A DNA stretch of 64,000 nucleotides from Candidatus Woesearchaeota archaeon (GCA_016185705.1 JACPMZ010000007.1:43157-107156), one strand, 5' to 3'; shown: positions 17,048 through 26,448, numbered from the stretch's first letter. Notes: generated by a model not told the origin, from the sequence alone. A program made the numbers and translations.

Positions 17048-17832
17048 AACTGCTCATATATCTGCTGCTCACAGCAGCTCTGGCAACTGCGGCAAGCGCA
17101 GACCTGTCCCAGTACCCATTTACGTTTCTGGACGAAGGAAACTTCACAGGGCAGATAATTGTGGGGTATTCTGCACCATCCCTTGATGCGGTAGTTGCGA
17201 CAGAGCTCGCATTATCACTGCAGCAAAAGGCAAACGTGCAGATAACTGCCTACACCGACGAGCTTTTTGACCCGAATCTTGACGCCATCATCATAGGCCA
17301 GCCCTGCCTCAACACAGCGCTCGCAGAAATACTTGAGACAAATGCATGCAACATCGGCTTAAGCCCCGGAGAAGGGCTGATAAAGTTTGTTGAGAGGCAC
17401 GGATTCCAATACATAATAGTGACGGGCGCATCAAAGGAAGACACCAGAAAGGCAGGCCGCTACCTGGCTGAGCATGAACGGGGCCTCATGGGAAGCGAAG
17501 CGCGAATAGGCGGCACATTAGACAACCCTGTCATAATAGACGCGCCTCCGCTGGCAATAAAAAAAGTAAAGGTGGAGTGCGAGACCGACAGCGACTGCAG
17601 GGATGACCAAAGCTGCGTGGCAACAAACTGCTTAGACCTCAACTGCGTCCCAGGCACAGCAGCAAAATCCCATGAATGCATGGAAAGCAACGAAACAGCC
17701 CCTGCAAAAGCGCTCACGCCCCAGGACGTAAAAGCCGTGGTAAAAGACACAGTGCAGGATAAAAAAATCGTGGAGCCGAAGATAGGATTCTTTGAGCGGC
17801 TGATAGGAATTATACTTTCTGTTTTTCAATGA
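17044..17832 (+). CDS. Exported S-layer-like domain protein
   Basis: 262 residues. Signal peptide (about 1-19), then an alpha/beta domain starting QYPFTFLDEGNFTGQIIVGY, the type found in archaeal S-layer proteins, in which a similar segment is followed by VxGxxA. A small cysteine-rich segment (C-x5-C-x5-C-x4-C, about 178-200) and a C-terminal amphipathic helix (GFFERLIGIILSVF) follow. Probably bound to the outer envelope. The exact role is unknown. Confidence 0.7.
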   Translation: MKLLIYLLLTAALATAASADLSQYPFTFLDEGNFTGQIIVGYSAPSLDAVVATELALSLQQKANVQITAYTDELFDPNLDAIIIGQPCLNTALAEILETNACNIGLSPGEGLIKFVERHGFQYIIVTGASKEDTRKAGRYLAEHERGLMGSEARIGGTLDNPVIIDAPPLAIKKVKVECETDSDCRDDQSCVATNCLDLNCVPGTAAKSHECMESNETAPAKALTPQDVKAVVKDTVQDKKIVEPKIGFFERLIGIILSVFQ

Positions 17833-17898
17833 CTTTCAGCCCGTCCGCAAATACAGGTCGGTGCTATTGAAAAGTTGCGCCCGCTCTGCCATTTTCAA

Positions 17899-17960
17899 GC
17901 CCTGCTTCCAAATTTTCACCCTCCCTTAACTTAATAGGGAGGGTGAAAATCGGGAAGGGC
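17899..17960. repeat. Palindromic intergenic repeat
   Basis: Inner arms ATTTTCACCCTCCCT and AGGGAGGGTGAAAAT pair perfectly. Outer GCCCT/AGGGC arms pair with a small bulge. It lies between two plus-strand genes and overlaps an upstream extension of the trhO frame, which is one reason to start that gene later. Confidence 0.85.
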
Positions 17961-17993
17961 GATGTGCAACGGATAAAATCAGAGGACTTTTCA

Positions 17994-18899
17994 ATGACGC
18001 CAGCCGCACAAAGCATTTATAAAAGCATCAACGCTTCTCCGTCCATGATTGTAACATCATTTTACAAATACTGCAAAATTGCAAGCCCTGAAAAGTTTCG
18101 GCTGCGGCACCAAAAATATTGCGATGCTCTCGGCATAAAAGGCAAGGTTCTCGTCGGAACAGAGGGCATAAATGCCTCGGTTTCCGGAACTGGGAAGCAG
18201 ATAGCTGCCTACAAAAAGAAAATTTCAAGCGAATTCAAAAAAATCAGCTTCAAAGACACCGCAGCAGATTCGCATCCGTTCAAGAAAATGATTGTGCGCA
18301 TACGACCTGAGATAGTCACGTTCGGCAGCAAGGTTGATTTAAGGAATGCTGCCAGGCACATCTCTCCTGGAACGCTTAAGCGCTGGATGGAGAATGAGAA
18401 CATTGTACTGCTTGATGCCCGCAACGATTACGAAAGCAGGATAGGAAAATTCAGAGGCGCCATTGCCCCTGACATCTCAACATTCAGCGAATTCCCGAAA
18501 ATACTCAGCAAACTCAACGAATACAGAGGCAAAAAAATAGTCACTTACTGCACAGGCGGCATACGCTGCGAGAAAGCATCAGCCCTTTTGAAAGAAAGAG
18601 GGTTTGAAAATGTTTATCAGCTGCAGGGCGGCGTACTGAATTTTATCCAGCAATACCCCGACAGCCATTTTGAAGGAAGATGCTTCGTGTTTGACTCGCG
18701 GCTTTCCGTGCCTGCGGGGAAGGGCAACAAGGCAATAACGACCTGCGACGTATGCACAATCAATTGCGATCGCTACATCAACTGCAAAAATGAAAAGTGC
18801 GACAAGATGTTTGTCTGCTGCGATGAATGCCAACGAAAACTGAAAGGCGCATGCTCCAAAAAGTGCAGGAACATCATTCCATCCCCGCATGGCAGGTAG
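17994..18899 (+). CDS. trhO: Rhodanese-domain tRNA uridine hydroxylase, TrhO/YceA-like
   Basis: 301 residues from the ATG at 17994. An in-frame start at 17943 lies inside the palindrome and adds nothing conserved. The N-terminal half ([16 protein letters not shown]) and the rhodanese domain with active-site Cys186 in [13 protein letters not shown] match TrhO/YceA, which makes 5-hydroxyuridine at tRNA position 34 in bacteria. The C-terminus has a cysteine cluster (C-x2-C-x3-C, CC-x2-C). TrhO is best known from bacteria, so transfer is possible. Its end overlaps the convergent msrA by 26 bases. Confidence 0.85.
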   Translation: MTPAAQSIYKSINASPSMIVTSFYKYCKIASPEKFRLRHQKYCDALGIKGKVLVGTEGINASVSGTGKQIAAYKKKISSEFKKISFKDTAADSHPFKKMIVRIRPEIVTFGSKVDLRNAARHISPGTLKRWMENENIVLLDARNDYESRIGKFRGAIAPDISTFSEFPKILSKLNEYRGKKIVTYCTGGIRCEKASALLKERGFENVYQLQGGVLNFIQQYPDSHFEGRCFVFDSRLSVPAGKGNKAITTCDVCTINCDRYINCKNEKCDKMFVCCDECQRKLKGACSKKCRNIIPSPHGR

Positions 18900-19347
18900 C
18901 CAAGCCGCGCTTCTCCAGATACTGCTGGTGGTATTCCTCTGCTTCAAAGAATTTTTCAGCTTTCCTTATCTCGGTAACAATTTTTGCTTTGTACTTTTTC
19001 TGCTCATCATCCAGCGAGGCAGCGGCTGCTTTCTTTTGCGCAGCATTATGATAAAAGATAGCGCTCCTGTACTGCGAGCCGGCATCAGGGCCCTGCCGGT
19101 TAAGCTGCGTAGGGTCAAGGCTGCTCCAGAACACCTTAAGCAGCTCATCATAGCTTACTTTTTTCGGGTCAAAAGCAACTTCAACCGCCTCGGCATGGCC
19201 TGTTTTGCCAGAGCACACATCCCTGTAGCCGGGATTCTCATAGCTGCCGCCAGTGTAGCCAACGCGGGTGCTGACTACGCCTTTGACTTTACGGAACGCT
19301 GCCTCAACGTGCCAGAAGCAGCCGGCTGCGAAAGTGGCTAACTCCAT
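18874..19347 (-). CDS. msrA: Peptide-methionine (S)-S-oxide reductase
   Basis: 157 residues. The catalytic motif GCFW is at 9-12 (Cys10), followed by the standard VGYTGG and the region [20 protein letters not shown]. MsrA reduces methionine-S-sulphoxide in damaged proteins. A further cysteine near the C-terminus (TCHAGME) could act as resolving residue. Normal length for the short form. Convergent with and overlapping trhO. Confidence 0.95.
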   Translation of the reverse strand: MELATFAAGCFWHVEAAFRKVKGVVSTRVGYTGGSYENPGYRDVCSGKTGHAEAVEVAFDPKKVSYDELLKVFWSSLDPTQLNRQGPDAGSQYRSAIFYHNAAQKKAAAASLDDEQKKYKAKIVTEIRKAEKFFEAEEYHQQYLEKRGLATCHAGME

Positions 19348-19434
19348 GGCGTTTTGATTGATTTGGTGCTTAATAAAACTTTATAAATCCCATCCGGCTT
19401 CTTTTCCGTAAGGAATTTCCGGATTGGGGCAAAA

Positions 19435-19773
19435 ATGCGGCGAAAGACGCTAATTATTTCTGTTAAGGTAGTTGGCTATTCCATAATCGCAGCAAGCTTA
19501 CTGTACGCAGCAGGCGCGGTGTGTACTGTTACAAACAGCGAAGCTTTCAAACAAGGGTCTGCAATAAACGCTGAAACATATGGAGCTCCTGCTAATAGAA
19601 GAGCCCTGTTGCCGAGCTACTTTTTGCCGCATCCTGCAGCGTCTGTTGACAGGCAGCGTCTTGAAGATGTGGTTTCCGGATACGGTACTGTTACCAATGG
19701 CGGCGGGTACAGCCGGATGAATTACGGTGTCAGCGAATCAGCATGTTCTGCACGATATAATCATTTTTTTTGA
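19435..19773 (+). CDS. Small exported protein of unknown function
   Basis: 112 residues. An N-terminal basic segment and hydrophobic stretch (about 8-30, VVGYSIIAASLLYAAGAVC) suggest a signal or anchor, with the cysteine at the end of the hydrophobic run possibly lipidated. The rest is Tyr/Gly/Ser-rich with no known domain. A TTTATAAATC box at about 19380 lies some 50 bases upstream. Confidence 0.5.
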   Translation: MRRKTLIISVKVVGYSIIAASLLYAAGAVCTVTNSEAFKQGSAINAETYGAPANRRALLPSYFLPHPAASVDRQRLEDVVSGYGTVTNGGGYSRMNYGVSESACSARYNHFF

Positions 19774-19823
19774 CATAATGCCAAAAAACATGAGCTGTTA
19801 GGTTAGCGTTTTGTAAACTCACA

Positions 19824-19883
19824 AAAAAAAATCAGGGTAGGGTGCGCACGGTTTTGCCACTTAACTTGAAATTACCTGCGCTG
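19824..19883. repeat. Dispersed 60-bp repeat, copy 2
   Basis: Second copy of the segment at 6812-6870, sharing ATCAGGG, ACGGTTTTGCCACTTAAC and ATTACC with only a few substitutions. It is intergenic, between a plus-strand gene and the 3' end of a minus-strand gene. Confidence 0.75.
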
Positions 19884-19902
19884 TTGAGGTAGAATGAAAA
19901 TA

Positions 19903-20100
19903 CTACTGCGCATCAAGCATCTCGTTCATCTTCTGAACCATGCTTTGCTTGACTTCCTCAGACATGCCCTCAAGCTTATCCTTGTGGGCTTCAGCAGCGT
20001 GAGCAAACATCTGCTCAACAACTTCCTCATTCGTCTCGCCGGAAGCCTCAAACTCGCAGCCATCCTCAGAACCCAAATCAGAACATTTTAAAGTTTTCAT
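19903..20100 (-). CDS. DUF1059 small protein
   Basis: 65 residues, beginning MKTLKCSDLGSEDGCEFEA with two cysteines, then EEVVEQMFAHAAEAHKD. This is the DUF1059 pattern of small predicted metal-binding proteins. No biochemical role is established. It is a single gene, about 120 bases from its divergent neighbour. Confidence 0.85.
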   Translation of the reverse strand: MKTLKCSDLGSEDGCEFEASGETNEEVVEQMFAHAAEAHKDKLEGMSEEVKQSMVQKMNEMLDAQ

Positions 20101-20223
20101 TGTATCACCGATGAAGCGGGAGTTAGCGATGATATAAGAAAGTTTCGGCTGCCTCCTTAATTTGAATTCAGCGCCTGCAAAAAAGAATTCATATTAGCAT
20201 AAAGCATTTATAGCTGACTGTTT

Positions 20224-20646
20224 ATGGTCGCTAAAATGATTGCCGCTCACAAAATCCCATACCGCTCTCGCATTCCTGGAGATCCACTGCGGCCACTTAT
20301 TCCCGTAGAAATTGACAATGTAGGAACAGTTTTGTGCATTCTTGACTCTGGAGCTGACATGACAACTATGCCAATGGCAATTGGAGAACGAGCTGGCTTG
20401 AATGTGAAAAAGTTGGGCATACCAAGAGTATCTGAATGCGCACATGGGCATGAAGGAGAAAGTTATGAAGTTCCTATGAAACTAATCGTTTTTAATGAAT
20501 CATTCTTTCTGCCTGTTAATCTTGTCAAGGACAGCAAAGAAAGCGACCCTGCCCTGCTTGGCAGAAGAGGATTCTTTGATAAGTTTCAGATAGTTTTCAA
20601 TGAAGCAGAAAATGAGGTTGTTCTTAAAAGGAACACTAATACATAG
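20224..20646 (+). CDS. Retropepsin-like aspartic protease
   Basis: 140 residues. The single catalytic motif ILDSGADMTTMP (Asp41-Ser-Gly-Ala) and the later LLGRRGFFDKFQIVF match retroviral-type aspartic proteases, which act as homodimers with one Asp per subunit. A TTTATAG box near 20207 precedes the ATG by about 20 bases. Its end overlaps the convergent DUF5678 gene by 11 bases. These two families are often neighbours in archaea, suggesting a shared function not yet described. Confidence 0.85.
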   Translation: MVAKMIAAHKIPYRSRIPGDPLRPLIPVEIDNVGTVLCILDSGADMTTMPMAIGERAGLNVKKLGIPRVSECAHGHEGESYEVPMKLIVFNESFFLPVNLVKDSKESDPALLGRRGFFDKFQIVFNEAENEVVLKRNTNT

Positions 20647-20860
20647 CTATTTCGCCGCCGCTTATCCTTAAGAACTCTGGCTTTTTGCCTTTATAATGCT
20701 CCCTTGTAGCGTCAATAACTTTACCCACATCCCTGTTATGAGCTACAATCTTTTCATCAATAATGGCAATCCACTGCCCTTTAAAATTGCGCGCATGCGC
20801 TTCAGAAACCTTAATAGGGTTTGTCAATTTACCGGACTTCAATGACAAACCAAGCGCCAT
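20636..20860 (-). CDS. DUF5678 domain protein
   Basis: 74 residues with the DUF5678 pattern FKGQWIAIIDEKIVAHNRDVGKV followed by a Lys-rich turn and a terminal beta strand. The family is of unknown function and is commonly encoded beside retropepsin-like proteases. Here the two genes are convergent with overlapping 3' ends, rather than in the same direction. Confidence 0.8.
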   Translation of the reverse strand: MALGLSLKSGKLTNPIKVSEAHARNFKGQWIAIIDEKIVAHNRDVGKVIDATREHYKGKKPEFLRISGGEIAMY

Positions 20861-20985
20861 AGTTTTAAATTACATTTGGCCATTATAAACTTTGCGATTA
20901 CAACCTTGCAAAAACCACTACATTTAAATAGAACCAGTTGCTTTCTTTTTTAAGGCAGTTTAGTGTCATATATCTTGTGCGTGCT

Positions 20986-21030
20986 GCCCGTCTTTTACTC
21001 CCTGCAATTTAAGGGGTTTTGAGGACGGGC
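20986..21030. repeat. Degenerate palindromic repeat
   Basis: Outer arms GCCCGTC/GGACGGGC pair well and the centre TCCCTGCAATTTAAGGGG resembles the core of the 6739 family, but the middle pairing is poor. It lies between divergent genes. Confidence 0.5.
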
Positions 21031-21076
21031 GAAGTGCGGGCAGAATGCATGGCATAAAAAATCCGGGGTGTTTGTC

Positions 21077-21412
21077 GTGGCTGAAGAGATACCGATTGAC
21101 GTGAATGTTGGACAGGAATTTTTTGCTGAGCAGGTTAGTGTTTCGCACAGCCCGATAAGGTTTGTTGTTGATTTTGTAAAAAACACGCCGAGGATTGAGG
21201 CGTCCACTCACAGCACGCGGCTGTTCACTTCGCACAGCGTTGTGCTTCTTGACCCTTACCTTGCAAAGGAGTTCCTTTCAGTGCTTACTGACAACATCGG
21301 CAAGTATGAGCAAAAGTTCGGAAAGATTGAAAAGCCGGCTGCTTTGCTGAAGTTTGAAAAGGAAGCGCATAAGCACGGCAAGAAGCCGGAAAGACAGGAC
21401 TATTTCGGGTGA
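21077..21412 (+). CDS. DUF3467 family protein
   Basis: 111 residues from the GTG at 21077, preceded by GGGGTG (21064-21069) at good spacing. A GTG three codons upstream is the alternative. The motifs [14 protein letters not shown] and [21 protein letters not shown] define DUF3467, a small beta/alpha protein of unknown role widespread in archaea and bacteria. It ends 6 bases before the thermosome gene, so the two are co-transcribed. Confidence 0.85.
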   Translation: MAEEIPIDVNVGQEFFAEQVSVSHSPIRFVVDFVKNTPRIEASTHSTRLFTSHSVVLLDPYLAKEFLSVLTDNIGKYEQKFGKIEKPAALLKFEKEAHKHGKKPERQDYFG

Positions 21413-21418
21413 TAAAAA

Positions 21419-23050
21419 ATGACGCAACAGATACAGCCAATATTTATTTTGCCGGAAGGCGCAACCAGAACAAGCGGAAGGTCAGCCCAGAAGGGCAATA
21501 TTGCAGCTGCAAAAGCAGTTGCGGACAGCGTCCGCACAACTTTGGGTCCTAAGGGAATGGACAAGATGCTGGTGGACGGCATGGGAGATGTAGTTGTTAC
21601 GAATGACGGCGTTACGATTCTTGAGGAGATGAACATAGAGCACCCAACTGCAAAGATGATGGTGGAAATAGCAAAAACGCAGGAAGACGAGGTTGGGGAT
21701 GGGACAACGACAGCTGTTGTTATTGCCGGCGAACTTCTTTCAAAAGCAGAGGATCTTATTGACCAGGAAGTGCATCCCACTGTAGTAGCCCGCGGATACA
21801 GGATGGCTGCGCAGAAAGCAGCTGAAATACTTAATGCGATGGCTGAAAATATTAATGAAACCGATGAGGATCTTTTAATGAAAGTTGCAGAGACTGCCAT
21901 GACAGGCAAAGGCGCTGAAAGCTCGAAGGCGCATCTGGCTGAGCTGTCGGTTAGAGCTGTTAAGGGAGTTATGGAGAAAAACGGCAAAATAGAGATTGAC
22001 AAGGAAAATGTCAAGATTGAGAAAAAAGTTGGCGGCTCTGTTGACGACTCTGAGTTGGTGCAGGGCATCATAATGGACAAAGAAAAAGTTCATCCGCAGA
22101 TGCCGAACAGGGTTAAGGACGCAAAGGTTGCGTTGCTGGATGCGGCCGTTGAAATCAAAACCACGGAAATAGACGCAAAAATACAGATTTCCGACCCTGC
22201 CCAGATGCAGGGCTTCATAGAAATGGAAGAAAAAATAATCAAGCAGAAAGTGGATAAGATTCTTGCGTCCGGAGCAAATGTGGTATTCTGCCAGAAAGGA
22301 ATAGATGACCTGGCGCAGCACTTCCTTTCCAAGAAAGGGGTTTATGCTGCAAGAAGAGTCAGCCAGAGCGACATGGAGAAGCTGGCAAGAGCAACTGGCG
22401 GCAAAATAGTTACAAAAATTGATGATTTAAGCGCTGAAGACCTCGGCAGCGCAGGCGTGGTGGAAGCCAAGCGCGTAGGAGATGAAGAGATGACTTTTGT
22501 CCAGGAATGCAAGAACGCGAAAGCAGTAACCATGCTGATTCGCGGCGGCACTGAGCATGTGGTGGACGAAATCAAGCGCGCTGTAGAAGACAGCATTGGA
22601 GACGTATCAGCAGCGCTGACAACAGGCAAGGTAGTTGCAGGCGCAGGAGCAGCAGAAACAGAGCTTGCCCTGAAGCTCAAGAAGTACGCGCAGTCCCTCT
22701 CAGGACGGGAGCAGCTGGCAGTCAATGCTTTCGCTGAAGCAATAGAGGTCATACCGAGAACGCTGGCAGAAAACTCAGGGCTTGACCCGATAGACGTGAT
22801 GGCAGAGCTGAAAGCAGACCACGACAAAGGCAGCAAGTCAGCAGGAATTGATGTCTTTACAGGCAAAACAATAGATGCGTGGAAAGAAGGAATAGTTGAG
22901 CCGCTGAAAATAAAAACCCAGGCAATCAGCTCAGCAAGCGAGGTTGCAATAATGGTATTGAGAATTGATGACGTAATCGGCTCAAACAAGCAGGAAAGCC
23001 CATCCTCCCGGGGCATGCCTAACGGCATGGGCGGAATGCCTGAGATGTAG
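21419..23050 (+). CDS. thsA: Thermosome subunit (group II chaperonin)
   Basis: 543 residues, the normal length. ATPase motifs are [10 protein letters not shown] (42-51), NDGVTIL (62-68) and GDGTTT (93-98). The C-terminal tail is Gly/Met-rich ([12 protein letters not shown]), as in archaeal thermosomes that face the folding cavity. It assembles into double rings and receives clients from prefoldin. It follows DUF3467 by 6 bases. Only one subunit gene is seen in this window. Confidence 0.97.
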   Translation: MTQQIQPIFILPEGATRTSGRSAQKGNIAAAKAVADSVRTTLGPKGMDKMLVDGMGDVVVTNDGVTILEEMNIEHPTAKMMVEIAKTQEDEVGDGTTTAVVIAGELLSKAEDLIDQEVHPTVVARGYRMAAQKAAEILNAMAENINETDEDLLMKVAETAMTGKGAESSKAHLAELSVRAVKGVMEKNGKIEIDKENVKIEKKVGGSVDDSELVQGIIMDKEKVHPQMPNRVKDAKVALLDAAVEIKTTEIDAKIQISDPAQMQGFIEMEEKIIKQKVDKILASGANVVFCQKGIDDLAQHFLSKKGVYAARRVSQSDMEKLARATGGKIVTKIDDLSAEDLGSAGVVEAKRVGDEEMTFVQECKNAKAVTMLIRGGTEHVVDEIKRAVEDSIGDVSAALTTGKVVAGAGAAETELALKLKKYAQSLSGREQLAVNAFAEAIEVIPRTLAENSGLDPIDVMAELKADHDKGSKSAGIDVFTGKTIDAWKEGIVEPLKIKTQAISSASEVAIMVLRIDDVIGSNKQESPSSRGMPNGMGGMPEM

Positions 23051-23073
23051 AGCAGGATATACGATGGAAGCAT

Positions 23074-23424
23074 ATGGCTAATGGCTACAATATGCCAGAG
23101 CGTAGTTATAGGGTTGGCGTAATTATTATGGCGGCAAGTGTCGGCATAGAACTTCTCGCAATTGGTGCAGAAAAAGATGATTCAACGGCAATGTTTAAAC
23201 AAGCTCTGGAACAGCTAAGGAGATTCGCGCGTCCTGATTACTCGCCCATTCCGGATGATATATCTGAGCTGCTGAGCACAGGAAAAACCGTGATAGCGGC
23301 TTTTAATGCTCTTCCACCTCCATCGCAGCAGCATATTCTAACAGATGATTATGCCAAGCTTTTTATGGAAAAGGCCTCTGGACTTGAGGCAGAATTGGCG
23401 GCAGAATTGCAGCAGCAGCAATGA
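23074..23424 (+). CDS. Uncharacterised protein
   Basis: 116 residues. A hydrophobic stretch VGVIIMAASVGIELLAIGA (about 14-32) may be a buried helix or membrane span. The rest is helical and acidic, ending in four glutamines. It starts 23 bases after the thermosome gene. No family recognised. A 27-codon frame (ATG at 23421) overlaps its stop but has no further support. Confidence 0.5.
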   Translation: MANGYNMPERSYRVGVIIMAASVGIELLAIGAEKDDSTAMFKQALEQLRRFARPDYSPIPDDISELLSTGKTVIAAFNALPPPSQQHILTDDYAKLFMEKASGLEAELAAELQQQQ

Positions 23425-23644
23425 TTATACAAACACCCGAATTGCTTCGCAAAGCACCTGCTGATATCTCACAGCTAGTGCTCAAATCTGAAAGTGAAGG
23501 CTAGTCAAAGTGCTCTGACTGTTGCGAAATCCACTGTTATGGGCGTATTCAGGTGCCAATTTATGCTCAAATAAGGGAAGTTAAGCACACAGCAGCAAAC
23601 TATATTTTGCAAACGATAGCTTTAAATATGGGTATTGCATTACT

Positions 23645-23745
23645 AAATTCAGAAGGGGAAAACTTCTTTCACAAATCACGCTCCTGCCCAAGGCGTGGGG
23701 GTTTCGACACCTCTTTTCCTTCACGCCGCGGGTCAGGTTTTTCCT
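23645..23745 (+). ncRNA. Candidate structured small RNA
   Basis: No convincing gene fills 23425-23912. A TTTAAATATG box at 23621-23630 is followed at the expected distance by a segment with a small hairpin (AGAAG/CTTCT) and a strong composite hairpin, 23683-23737. In the latter CCTG pairs with CAGG and GGCGTG (23692-23697) with CACGCC (23722-23727), and it ends directly in TTTTT. Promoter, structure and T-run fit a short independent transcript. No known RNA family is recognised. Confidence 0.35.
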
Positions 23746-23782
23746 ATGTTTTATTCTAACCTCTTCCGTATGTTTGTTCGCC

Positions 23783-23829
23783 GAACTTTATTTTTTCCCC
23801 CTAAAGTCAAAGGAGGGGAAATAAAGCTC
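23783..23829. repeat. Palindromic intergenic repeat
   Basis: Arms GAACTTTATTTTTTCCCC and GGGGAAATAAAGCTC pair with small bulges around CTAAAGTCAAAGGA. Member of the 6739 family. Confidence 0.75.
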
Positions 23830-23912
23830 AGAGAGATGAGAAGCCACGCAGCTATCATTATCGAAAACTATTTAAGCGCCCAATAGCAATTACTGATTGA
23901 AAAGAGGTACAA

Positions 23913-24338
23913 ATGGGAGTAGATGACGAGCTTCTGAAACGGCTGGGAAAAGGCAAACCAATGCCGTCGTTTGATGAGCGCATGTTTACAGCTCCTTCCC
24001 GACCTGCTGCGCCTTCGCAGGATGCGCCTAAATCCAACGGCGATGCTGGCCTGAAGGAACTGCGTTCTGACATCAGAAGATTAACTTCTTCAATAACTGA
24101 ATTGCTGGCTGTATTCAGCAAAGCGCATGAAGACATTAAAACCGAGCCTACAGCAGAGCTGTACAAAAAAATGGATAAGCTGGTTGAGCAGAACGAAGAA
24201 ATAGCAAGGGCTTTGCTTCTGCTGCTTGAACTGCACCGCGAGCACCTGCCGCAGATATCCAAACATACACGGTTCACTTCACAGCTGCGCTTAAGGGAAC
24301 CGCCAGCCCGCCTTTATTCTGAAAGGGTAAGGAAATGA
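23913..24338 (+). CDS. Uncharacterised coiled-coil protein
   Basis: 141 residues. A Pro-rich N-terminal segment (about 15-40) leads into a coiled coil (LKELRSDIRRLTSSITELL through NEEIARALLLLLELHREH). Similar small proteins are common in DPANN genomes. Its stop overlaps the next start by 4 bases. Confidence 0.6.
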   Translation: MGVDDELLKRLGKGKPMPSFDERMFTAPSRPAAPSQDAPKSNGDAGLKELRSDIRRLTSSITELLAVFSKAHEDIKTEPTAELYKKMDKLVEQNEEIARALLLLLELHREHLPQISKHTRFTSQLRLREPPARLYSERVRK

Positions 24339-24583
24339 CTGCCCAGCACTACCTGAGGCACCTTGTATTAGCGTATAACGAACTTCACCCTGCTGATGAA
24401 CATTACACGCAGGGCGCTGAGATGCCGCTGCATGGCAAGGAACAGCTCAAAGCAGAAATTCTTACAAAGCTTGCAGACATGGAAGCAAGATGCGATGCTG
24501 CAATAATGGCAGGAGAGGATTTAACAAACTTAAAGCGCAGAATGCAGGGAATAAGAAAAATGCTAAATGTCCCGACCCATTAA
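24335..24583 (+). CDS. Small helical protein
   Basis: 82 residues, all helical, beginning MTAQHYLRHLVLAYNELHP. Translationally coupled to the upstream coiled-coil gene (ATGA overlap). The last 21 bases overlap the 3' end of the convergent histone-like gene. No function recognised. Confidence 0.55.
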   Translation: MTAQHYLRHLVLAYNELHPADEHYTQGAEMPLHGKEQLKAEILTKLADMEARCDAAIMAGEDLTNLKRRMQGIRKMLNVPTH

Positions 24584-24754
24584 TGTCTTCCTCTGATTGG
24601 AAGCTGCGCGTTCAATAGATTCCTCTATCAGCTTCTGCACTTTAGCGTTTAGGTCAGGCAGGAAACTGCCGTCAATATTCTTGACCCTGTAGCCCTTTTT
24701 CCTGTTAATCTCCTTCACCGCAGATATTACCTGCGTCTTGACTACCAGATGCAT
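24563..24754 (-). CDS. Histone-fold protein (archaeal histone-like)
   Basis: 63 residues from the ATG at 24754, which has GGGGTGAT upstream. A GTG three codons earlier is a poorer start. The sequence MHLVVKTQVISAVKE, then LNAKVQKLIEESIERAAS and RKTLMGRDI, has the spacing of a histone fold in which RKTL-x2-RD is the end of loop 2 and start of helix 3. It is closer to the single-domain DUF1931-type variants than to classical HMf histones. It presumably binds DNA as a dimer. Confidence 0.7.
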   Translation of the reverse strand: MHLVVKTQVISAVKEINRKKGYRVKNIDGSFLPDLNAKVQKLIEESIERAASNQRKTLMGRDI

Positions 24755-24768
24755 TTGTATCACCCCGA

Positions 24769-26448
24769 TTAATCATGGCAATAAATAAACTTCAGCACCT
24801 TTTCCTTCTTTTCCAGCTTGCAAAAGCCGAACCTTGCAAACTGCACTATCTCGCCGACTTCGATATTTTCTGCGTTGCCTTCTGCAAGCCCATGAACTGC
24901 AGACGCGTCAGGCATCAAAATTTCCGCCTCTACATTGCCTTTTGCAGGAAGCCAATGAATAATTTTTTTGCCTTTTTCGCGGTAAGCTGCGATGTCCTCT
25001 GAGTGGAAACTTAATTTATCGCCTTCCTTTGTGAAGTTAAGGCAGTCCATCAGTCTTACGAGCCCTTCAGTTTTGCTGATGCTGCGCAAATCTTTTTCTG
25101 AAATCAAAAATTCGCCGTTAACTGTGAATTCCCTGCCGGCTTTTTTGTCAGAAGGATGGAGCTTCAGCGAAACTTTTTTATGAGGCGCTTTAACAATTTT
25201 TATTGGCTGAGGATTCTCAACGAAAAAGTAGCGCTTGGAGGATGCGTCAAGGTACTTGCGGTTGTACGCTGAAATAACATCCCAGTTGAGGTTGGTTGGC
25301 GTTGCTGAAAGCCCGAATTCAACCACGAGGTCAGCAAATGTTTCCGGCTGAATGCCGCGGCGCCTGAGCGCTTTCACAGTAACCAGTCTCGGATCATCCC
25401 ACCCAGCCACTTCCTTCCTCTCAATTAATTCGCGAATCTCGCGGCCCTGAGTCAAAGCGTCTGTAATGTTGAACCTGCCATATTGAATAACTGTCTGCTT
25501 CGGCAGATTCAGCAGTTCTTTTATGGTGTCCTGCAACTCAACGCGCATGCCGCCGAACTCTATGCTCCTCAGAATGTGGGTAGTGCGCTGCAAGCCGTCC
25601 TCAACAGAGTTGGCAAAGTCATACAAAGGCCATACGGCATATTTGCTGCCATGGCGGTAATGCTTCTCCAATGCGATTCTGAACAGGACAGGATCGCGCA
25701 TGACATTGTTATCTGATTTCATGTTGGCTTTGAGTCGCAGCACTGCCTCGCCCGGCCTGAAATCCCTTGCAAGCATGCGCTTCCATTCTTTTCTGTTATC
25801 GTCAATGCCGGCTTTCCTGCAATCGCATTCCCTGCCTGCATGCCTCAGCTCCCGCATCTTTTCCACAGGGCAGAAGCAAACGTATGCGTTGCTGCCTGCA
25901 ATCAGTTTATCTGCAAAGCCATACATTTTATCCATGTCGTCGCTGACAAAAAAGGTTTTGTCTGCTTTGATGCCGAGAAATTTGATGTCTTCAAGAATGG
26001 CGTCAACGTATTCCTGCCTTGAAAGCTCAGGGTTTGTGTCCTCAAAGCGGACGTAGCATTTCCCTTCATATTTCTTTGCATAAAGATAATTTGCCAGGAA
26101 GCTGACAGCATGGCCGATGTGGGCGTATTTTGAAGGCTCAGGGGGAATTCTTGTAACAACCTTTCCTTTCACAGCATCAGGCAATTCTGCCAGGCCTCTT
26201 TTTTCTGAGGTTTTCTTTTCCAAAAGTTCAGGAGCTAATTCCTGCAGATTTTTTTTTTGCTGCTCCGGCTTGGTGCTGTTGACTTCTTTAACAGCTTCGC
26301 TGGCAATCTTTGCAACGTCCTTAATCCTGCTTTTCAGCTTCGGCTCTTCAGAAAGAATCTTGCCAATCACAGCGCCCACGTTTGCTTTCCCGGCAAACTG
26401 CACAGCGTTCTGCAGCGCATACTTCAACGCAGACTTCTTCAGGTCCAT
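24769..26448 (-). CDS. gltX: Glutamyl-tRNA synthetase
   Basis: 559 residues from the ATG at 26448. An upstream TTG lies between the TATA-like TTTATATAC (26470-26479) and the expected transcript start, so it is excluded. HIGH is intact at 110-113 in the class I fold. The archaeal-type anticodon-binding beta-barrels are present, including GWDDPRL at about 349-355. The KMSKS region, normally LSKRK in archaeal GluRS, reads ALTQGREIRE here (331-340). This divergence may be lineage-typical but removes the usual lysine. Non-discriminating charging of tRNA-Gln is possible but cannot be judged here. Confidence 0.93.
   Translation of the reverse strand: MDLKKSALKYALQNAVQFAGKANVGAVIGKILSEEPKLKSRIKDVAKIASEAVKEVNSTKPEQQKKNLQELAPELLEKKTSEKRGLAELPDAVKGKVVTRIPPEPSKYAHIGHAVSFLANYLYAKKYEGKCYVRFEDTNPELSRQEYVDAILEDIKFLGIKADKTFFVSDDMDKMYGFADKLIAGSNAYVCFCPVEKMRELRHAGRECDCRKAGIDDNRKEWKRMLARDFRPGEAVLRLKANMKSDNNVMRDPVLFRIALEKHYRHGSKYAVWPLYDFANSVEDGLQRTTHILRSIEFGGMRVELQDTIKELLNLPKQTVIQYGRFNITDALTQGREIRELIERKEVAGWDDPRLVTVKALRRRGIQPETFADLVVEFGLSATPTNLNWDVISAYNRKYLDASSKRYFFVENPQPIKIVKAPHKKVSLKLHPSDKKAGREFTVNGEFLISEKDLRSISKTEGLVRLMDCLNFTKEGDKLSFHSEDIAAYREKGKKIIHWLPAKGNVEAEILMPDASAVHGLAEGNAENIEVGEIVQFARFGFCKLEKKEKVLKFIYCHD

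Noticed and set aside
23553..23886. Short open frames of 63-68 codons
   Set aside because: They run through the hairpins of the candidate RNA and the palindrome and have no protein-like pattern.
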